Source: Actinopolymorpha sp. NPDC004070
GTDB taxonomy: Bacteria > Actinomycetota > Actinomycetes > Propionibacteriales > Actinopolymorphaceae
Direction of reading: 5' to 3'
Assembly: GCF_040610475.1 (NCBI RefSeq)
Contig: NZ_JBEXMJ010000005.1
Location: forward strand, 328,479-392,478
DNA length: 64,000 nucleotides
The notes beneath the pieces were generated by a model. That model was not told the origin of the DNA, made no database searches, and saw nothing but the letters and a program-made list of their open reading frames with translations. Shown piece after piece: positions 59,942 to 64,000 of the stretch. Position 1 is the stretch's first letter. Every line of letters begins with the position of its first letter. The position numbers and the translations under genes were made by a program.

Positions 59942-60666
59942 CCACACGTACGCGTACGCCCCTTCGGCTCACGGTCGTCTCGGCCGGGCTGAGCGTCCCG
60001 TCGTCCACCCGGCTGCTGGCCGACCGCCTCACCGAAGCGACCCGGAGAGCACTGGCGGCCCGGGGACGGGAGGTCGAGGTCACGGTGGTCGAACTCCGCG
60101 ACCTGGCCGGTGACGTCGCCAACAACCTGGTAACCGGCTTCCCCTCGCGCCGGCTGACCGACGCCCTCGCGGCGGTCTCCGAGGCGGACGGCCTGATCGC
60201 CGTCACCCCGGTGTTCTCCGCGTCCTACAGCGGGTTGTTCAAGTCGTTCTTCGACGTGCTCGACAACGACGCGTTGACAGGTACGCCGGTGCTCGCCGCG
60301 GCGACCGGCGGGACGGCACGCCACTCGCTCGCCCTGGAGTACGCGCTCCGGCCGCTGTTCTCGTTCCTGCGGGCGGTCGTCGTACCCACCGCGGTTTACG
60401 CGGCCAGCGAGGACTGGGGTGGGCGCGGCGACTCCATGACCGAAGGACTGCCCACCCGGATCGATCGTGCCGCGGGCGAGCTGGCCGACCTGCTGGCAGG
60501 CCGCGGGCGCGGCGACGTGCGTGCGACGGACGGTGCACGGGCGAGCGGCGTGCAGATAGGTGGCACCGCGGCGGACGGTGAGGTCCGCGTCGCGGACCAC
60601 CGGCCCACCGGCGAGGAGACGTTCGTTCCGTTCGAGCAGTACCTCGCCGCGCTGAGGCCCGACTAG
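59938..60666 (+). CDS. NAD(P)H FMN reductase (CE1759 family)
   Basis: A 242-residue flavodoxin-like FMN reductase that feeds reduced flavin to the adjacent monooxygenase. It begins LRLTVVSAGLSVPSSTRLLADRL with the flavin phosphate loop, then VTPVFSASYSGLFKSFFDVL, AATGGTARHSLALEYALRPLFSFLRAVVVPTAVYA and the ending EETFVPFEQYL typical of the group. The GTG start overlaps the monooxygenase stop. The TAG stop (60664-60666) is part of the CTAG at which the insertion sequences begin, so the protein is intact but its downstream region has been displaced. Confidence 0.9.
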   Translation: MTTRTRTPLRLTVVSAGLSVPSSTRLLADRLTEATRRALAARGREVEVTVVELRDLAGDVANNLVTGFPSRRLTDALAAVSEADGLIAVTPVFSASYSGLFKSFFDVLDNDALTGTPVLAAATGGTARHSLALEYALRPLFSFLRAVVVPTAVYAASEDWGGRGDSMTEGLPTRIDRAAGELADLLAGRGRGDVRATDGARASGVQIGGTAADGEVRVADHRPTGEETFVPFEQYLAALRPD

Positions 60667-61594
60667 GGCGTGTCCTGCGGATCTTCATCGCAGGAGCAGG
60701 ATGAGGCAGGCGATGAGTACTTCGGAGCGGTAGTAGGCGGCTCGTTTGGCGTAGCGGGTGGCCAGGCCGCGGAACTGTTTGAGGCGGTTGAAGCAGCGTT
60801 CGACCACGTTGCGGTTCCGGTACAGCTCGGCGTCGAAGGCTGGTGGGCGCCCGCCGGCCCGGCCGCGTTGTTTGCGGCGTTGGATCTGGTCGGAACGTTC
60901 GGGGATGGTGACCTTGATTCGCCTGTGCCGTAAGGCCTTGCGCGTAGAGGGATGGGAGTAGGCCTTGTCCGCCAGCACCCGCCCGACCTGCACCCGCACC
61001 CCGTCGATCCGCAGGTCTGCGATCCCATCCAGCAGCGGCAGCAGTTGAGGGTTGTCACCGGCCGGGCCGGGGGTCAGGATCACGCTGACCGGCAGGCCGG
61101 TGCCGTCGACGGCCAGGTGCAGTTTGCTGGTCAGCCCGCCCCGGGATCTGCCCAGGGCTTCTCCGGGCACGGCGAGGGCTTCGATCCAGTCCGCGCAGCC
61201 CCCTTTTTCCGGGCCCCAGCAGCATGCTGGTGTGCCCGGATGTGGGTGGAGTCCACGCTGATCACCCACTCGACCTCGCCGATCGAGTCGTCCTTGGTGA
61301 CGACCTCGGCCATCAGCGTGTCCCAGGTGCCGTCCGCGGTCCACTTCCGTAACCGTTCATGGGCGGTCTTCCATGGCCCGTAGCGTTCTGGCAGGTCACG
61401 CCAGGGCGCCCCGGTGCGCAACTTCCACAAGATGGCATTGACCACCTGCCGATGCTCACGCCACCTGCCACCTGGTGTTCCCGCACCCGGCAGCAACGGC
61501 TCTATCCGCGCCCACGCCCGGTCAGTAACCTCACCCCGTCCAACCATCCACACATCGTGACCGAACAATCACACCAAGATCCGCAGGACACGCC
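60667..61594 (-). mobile_element. IS5-family insertion sequence
   Basis: A 928-bp element. Its inverted repeats are perfect over 19 bp: GGCGTGTCCTGCGGATCTT (60667-60685) and its complement (61576-61594). Both ends are flanked by CTAG, although a TA duplication with a 20-bp repeat is equally consistent because the ends are symmetric. Two overlapping minus-strand frames encode the transposase with an A5G5 slippery site. The terminal repeats and both frames look intact, so it may be active. Confidence 0.88.
60685..61547 (-). CDS. IS5-family DDE transposase made by frameshift
   Basis: Frame A (61131-61547) holds the DUF4096-like N-terminal domain (WARIEPLLPG, NAILWKLRTGAPWRDLPERYGPW) and the first catalytic Asp in SVDSTHIRAHQHAAG. 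Frame B (60685 to ~61210) carries GLTSKLHLAVDGTG, LADKAY with the second Asp and NVVERCFNRLKQFRGLATRY with the Glu. The frames join by a -1 shift at a run of five A and five G (61199-61208 on the plus strand as C5T5), the usual IS5 mechanism. The ATG at 61547 is used for frame A. Confidence 0.87.
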
Positions 61595-61598
61595 CTAG

Positions 61599-63283
61599 CC
61601 TCGGGATTTCACGTCGTGGGTGGTGTGTGCGGCGTGTAACGCACGAAGTGCCTTCGCTGCTCGGGAAACTTGTGATTGCGACGTCGCAAGTAGTACCGAG
61701 TGGAAGGCACTTCGTAGGTGAAGCGTATCCCGGCTGTGGGTGTGGTGTTGGACTCGGCTCGTGAGTCGTTGGTGTCGAGTTCGGGTGGGTTGTTGTTGGC
61801 GCGGACGGTGCGGGTGTCGGGGCTGGCGCGGGCGTTGTCGGTGGCGTTGGCGCCGTGGCGTGGCCGGCGGGCGGTTCATGATCCGGGCAAGGTGATCTGT
61901 GATCTGGTGACCGCGGTGGCGTTGGGTGGGGACTGTCTTGCCGATCTGGGTGTGGTGCGGGCCCAGCCGGGGCTGTTCGGGGCGGTGGCTTCGGATCCGA
62001 CCGTGTCGCGGTTGATCGCGACCCTGGCCGGTGACGTCGAGGTGTCGCTTGCGGCGATCCGGGCCGCGCACGCCGCTGCCCGTTCCGCGGCCTGGGCGGC
62101 CCGGCGGCCGCTGCCCGCACGTGCGGGCTCTGGTGAGGGCGGGCAGGTGACCGTGGACATCGACTCCACTTTGGTGACCGCGCATTCGGACAAGGAACAC
62201 GCCGGGCCGACCTACAAGCGCGGGTTCGGGTTCGCGCCGATGTGCGCGTTCGTCGACCACGGCGAACACGGCACCGGTGAGACCCTGAGCCTGCAGCTGC
62301 GGCCGGGCCCGGCGTCCCCGTTCAACGTCGCCGATCACATCGACGCCCTGGATCTGGCGCTGGCCCAGCTCCCCGAGCACGAGCGGGCCCAGGTACTGGT
62401 CCGCGCGGATTCTGGGGCGTGTTCGAAGAAGTTCCTCCACCACGTGACCGACGCCGGTCTGGAGTACTCGATCGGGTACTCCGCCACGGCGACGGTCAAA
62501 GCCGCCGTGGAGGCGATACCGGCGCAGGCGTGGCGGTCAGCCCTCGACGGTGACGGTCAGGCGCGTGAGGGCGCCCAGGTCGCCGAACTGACCGCCTGGA
62601 TGCCCACCCCCACCATCAAACCCAGCCGGCCCGGCCCACAGAACTGGCCGGCCGGTATGCGGGTGATCGCCCGCCGAGAACGCCCCCACCCCGGCGCCCA
62701 GCTCCGGCTGACCGACGCAGACGGATGGCGCGTCACCTGCTTTGCCACCAACACCAAAGGCCCCGGCTGGACCCTGCCGGTACTGGAAATCCGCCACCGC
62801 CAACGCGCCCGCGCCGAAGACCGCATCCGCTGCCTCAAAGACACCGGCATGGCCAACCTGCCCTTCGCAGGCTACGACCGCAACCAGATCTGGCTGGCCA
62901 TCGTCGCCCTGGCAGCCGACCTGCTCACCTGGACCCAGACCCTGGCCTGGCCCGACCAGCCACCCAACCAGCCGCAAGTGCGCCGCTGGGAACCCAAACG
63001 ATTCCGGCTACGCCTGCTGTCCGTGGCCGGGGCGCATCATCGCCACCGGCCGGCGACAACTCCTGCGACTGCTTCCCGCGACTGGCCCTGGAACCCACTC
63101 ATCGACACCGGCTGGGCCACCCTCAACACCACCTGACAACAAACCCCCACCCAACGACCAAGGACCAGGAGAACCGGCGACCACAGCGCCGGGAACCACC
63201 CCTGCCACCACCGGGCGAGAGCCAGCACCCCACCAGAAACCACGGCCACACGACACGAAGACCAGCCAGATGAAAGATCGAGG
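61599..63283 (+). mobile_element. IS1380-family insertion sequence
   Basis: A 1685-bp element beginning CCTCGGGATTTCA and ending TGAAAGATCGAGG, which form an imperfect terminal inverted repeat of about 13 bp. CTAG flanks both ends. Size, single long ORF and end sequence fit IS1380. It adjoins the IS5 element with only CTAG between. Confidence 0.82.
61718..63136 (+). CDS. IS1380-family transposase
   Basis: A 472-residue DDE transposase. The GGDCLADLGVVR and SDPTVSRLIATLA segments are followed by TVDIDSTLVTAHSDKEHAG with the first Asp, VLVRADSGACSKKFLHHV with the second and RAEDRIRCLKDTGMANLPFAGYDRNQIWLAIVALA with the Glu. The frame is intact from ATG 61718 to a TGA, so the enzyme may be functional. 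Base use is somewhat less extreme at third positions in the first part than in neighbouring genes, as expected for a mobile gene. Confidence 0.93.
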   Translation: MKRIPAVGVVLDSARESLVSSSGGLLLARTVRVSGLARALSVALAPWRGRRAVHDPGKVICDLVTAVALGGDCLADLGVVRAQPGLFGAVASDPTVSRLIATLAGDVEVSLAAIRAAHAAARSAAWAARRPLPARAGSGEGGQVTVDIDSTLVTAHSDKEHAGPTYKRGFGFAPMCAFVDHGEHGTGETLSLQLRPGPASPFNVADHIDALDLALAQLPEHERAQVLVRADSGACSKKFLHHVTDAGLEYSIGYSATATVKAAVEAIPAQAWRSALDGDGQAREGAQVAELTAWMPTPTIKPSRPGPQNWPAGMRVIARRERPHPGAQLRLTDADGWRVTCFATNTKGPGWTLPVLEIRHRQRARAEDRIRCLKDTGMANLPFAGYDRNQIWLAIVALAADLLTWTQTLAWPDQPPNQPQVRRWEPKRFRLRLLSVAGAHHRHRPATTPATASRDWPWNPLIDTGWATLNTT

Positions 63284-63332
63284 CTAGGGCAAGACCCGAC
63301 CGACCCACCGACGAGCCCACCGGAGGATCGCG

Positions 63333-63785
63333 ATGACCGACAGGTTCAACACCTTCCGCCCCGACGGCGAGGCCACCGAGGACCGCTGGGCCGGGGCTCT
63401 CCACCTCTTCGACCAGGCCGGGCCCACCGGTTTGGCCGACCGGGCCGATCTGGCCGGCAGTGCCGACGAGGAGTCGGCCGCGGACCGGTGGGAACGCGCC
63501 GGCCTGATGTTCGGTGAACGCCGCTACATCGAGGCCGCGCGCCTCCTGGCCGGGCTCGTCGAGGAGTTCCCCCGGAACACCTCGGCGCGGCTGCTGCTCG
63601 CCCGCGCCTACTACCACTCCGCCCAGTTGAACCGTGCCGAGGAGCAGTTGCGCGCGGTGATCGACCAGGACCCGGTCGAGCCCTACGCACACCTGTTGCT
63701 GGGCAGGGTTCTGGAGCGCCAGAGCCGTGGTCACGAGGCCGCGACCTGGCTACGTAGAGCGGACGCCTTCACCGCCGACGTGTGA
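63333..63785 (+). CDS. TPR-repeat protein
   Basis: A 150-residue cytoplasmic protein. About 50 polar residues precede roughly two and a half tetratricopeptide repeats: RWERAGLMFGERRYIEAARLLAGLVEEFPRN, ARLLLARAYYHSAQLNRAEEQLRAVIDQDPVEP and AHLLLGRVLERQSRGHEAATWLRRADAF. TPRs mediate protein contacts; the partner is unknown. GGAGG lies eight bases before the ATG. It starts only 45 bases after the IS1380 end, so its promoter may have been changed by the insertion. Confidence 0.85.
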   Translation: MTDRFNTFRPDGEATEDRWAGALHLFDQAGPTGLADRADLAGSADEESAADRWERAGLMFGERRYIEAARLLAGLVEEFPRNTSARLLLARAYYHSAQLNRAEEQLRAVIDQDPVEPYAHLLLGRVLERQSRGHEAATWLRRADAFTADV

Positions 63786-63795
63786 CACCTGGACA

Positions 63796-63842
63796 GTCCG
63801 TCCTGTGGATCCGGGACGCGTTGCCCGAACCACGGGACGGAC
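63796..63842 (+). terminator. Terminator hairpin of the TPR gene
   Basis: A 13-bp stem with one imperfect pair (63796-63808 with 63830-63842) and a 21-base loop lies ~10 bases after the stop codon. Confidence 0.65.
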
Positions 63843-63922
63843 CACAGAATCCCCTGTGCATGAAGGCGAATCGGCCCAACGACAGCGAATCTCTTGTCGG
63901 TGGTCGCCGGTAGCATTCGATC

Positions 63923-64000
63923 ATGTCTTCGAGTGAGTGGGGTGCCTGGACCGGTGGCGGTGCCGCCGACCGGATCCTGGCTGCGCTCGACTCGGTGGAC
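63923..64000 (+). CDS. Partial CDS running off the window end
   Basis: Twenty-six codons beginning MSSSEWGAWTGGGAADRIL are open to the last base. TAGCAT (63911-63916) lies six bases before the ATG, fitting the leaderless pattern of the window. The fragment is too short to assign; a Gly-rich start before a helix is all that can be said. Confidence 0.5.
   Translation, partial: MSSSEWGAWTGGGAADRILAALDSVD

Larger units (their letters stand above)
60663..63287. repeat. Three CTAG copies flanking two tandem insertion sequences
   Basis: CTAG occurs at 60663-60666, 61595-61598 and 63284-63287, exactly at the outer ends and the junction of the two elements. They are the likely target-site duplications. 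The sequence before insertion can be read as the reductase stop followed directly by GGCAAGACCC. Confidence 0.7.

Overview
The window is very GC-rich DNA from an actinobacterium. Evidence: mycobacterial-type gene neighbourhoods (an XRE regulator paired with an hbhA-like gene; purA, a DUF3151 gene and fba close together; a dispersed pur set in the order purD-purB-purC-purS-purQ-purL), many GTG starts, ANTAR, WYL and F420/FMN luciferase-like families, and many start codons placed 6-8 bases after a TANNNT box, the usual actinobacterial leaderless promoter. The mix of families would fit Propionibacteriales (Nocardioides, Kribbella or Actinopolymorpha relatives), but that placement is inference. 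It is mostly chromosomal core DNA, with two insertion sequences near the right end.

Layout. 0-14.7 kb: XRE/hbhA-like pair, asparaginase II, a beta-keto acid cleavage enzyme, dtd, an adenylylsulfate kinase with an extra N-terminal region, a drug-efflux MFS, an M20 dipeptidase, a TauE/SafE exporter, a RecQ helicase fused to a phosphoribosyltransferase-like tail, a sterol-carrier-like protein, a PAP2 phosphatase and an overlapping ArsR-SRPBCC-VOC operon. 14.7-18.6 kb: lon and two small membrane proteins. 18.7-39.2 kb: the purine genes purL, purQ, purS, purC, purB, purD and purA, all on the minus strand, interleaved with a sugar ABC transporter operon, a sigma/zinc-finger/membrane fusion protein, a metallophosphoesterase, a type I sulfatase, an NYN-domain protein and others. 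These supply seven proteins of IMP and AMP synthesis; purF, purM, purN and purH are not in the window.

39.4-44.6 kb: a diacylglycerol-kinase-like protein with an altered nucleotide motif, DUF3151, fba, and a divergent GntR/UTRA regulator and SIS sugar-phosphate isomerase pair. 44.6-45.8 kb: an Erm-type 23S rRNA methyltransferase preceded by a leaderless 24-codon Cys-rich leader peptide carrying an Arg-Leu-Arg motif, then a terminator-like hairpin whose right arm is copied exactly at the end of the leader ORF. This looks like a complete macrolide-responsive attenuator and is the most interesting item in the window.

45.9-60.7 kb: GAF-ANTAR regulator, membrane proteins, HAD phosphatase, SpoU methyltransferase, DedA, LemA, pyrE, an SDR, an aminotransferase, a WYL regulator divergent from DUF3224/MDMPI/AlkZ-like genes, and a luciferase-like monooxygenase with its FMN reductase partner. 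60.7-63.3 kb: an IS5-family and an IS1380-family element in tandem, separated and flanked by CTAG, inserted at the FMN reductase stop codon. The window ends with a TPR protein and the first 26 codons of an unidentified gene. Bases 1-58 hold nothing I can support.
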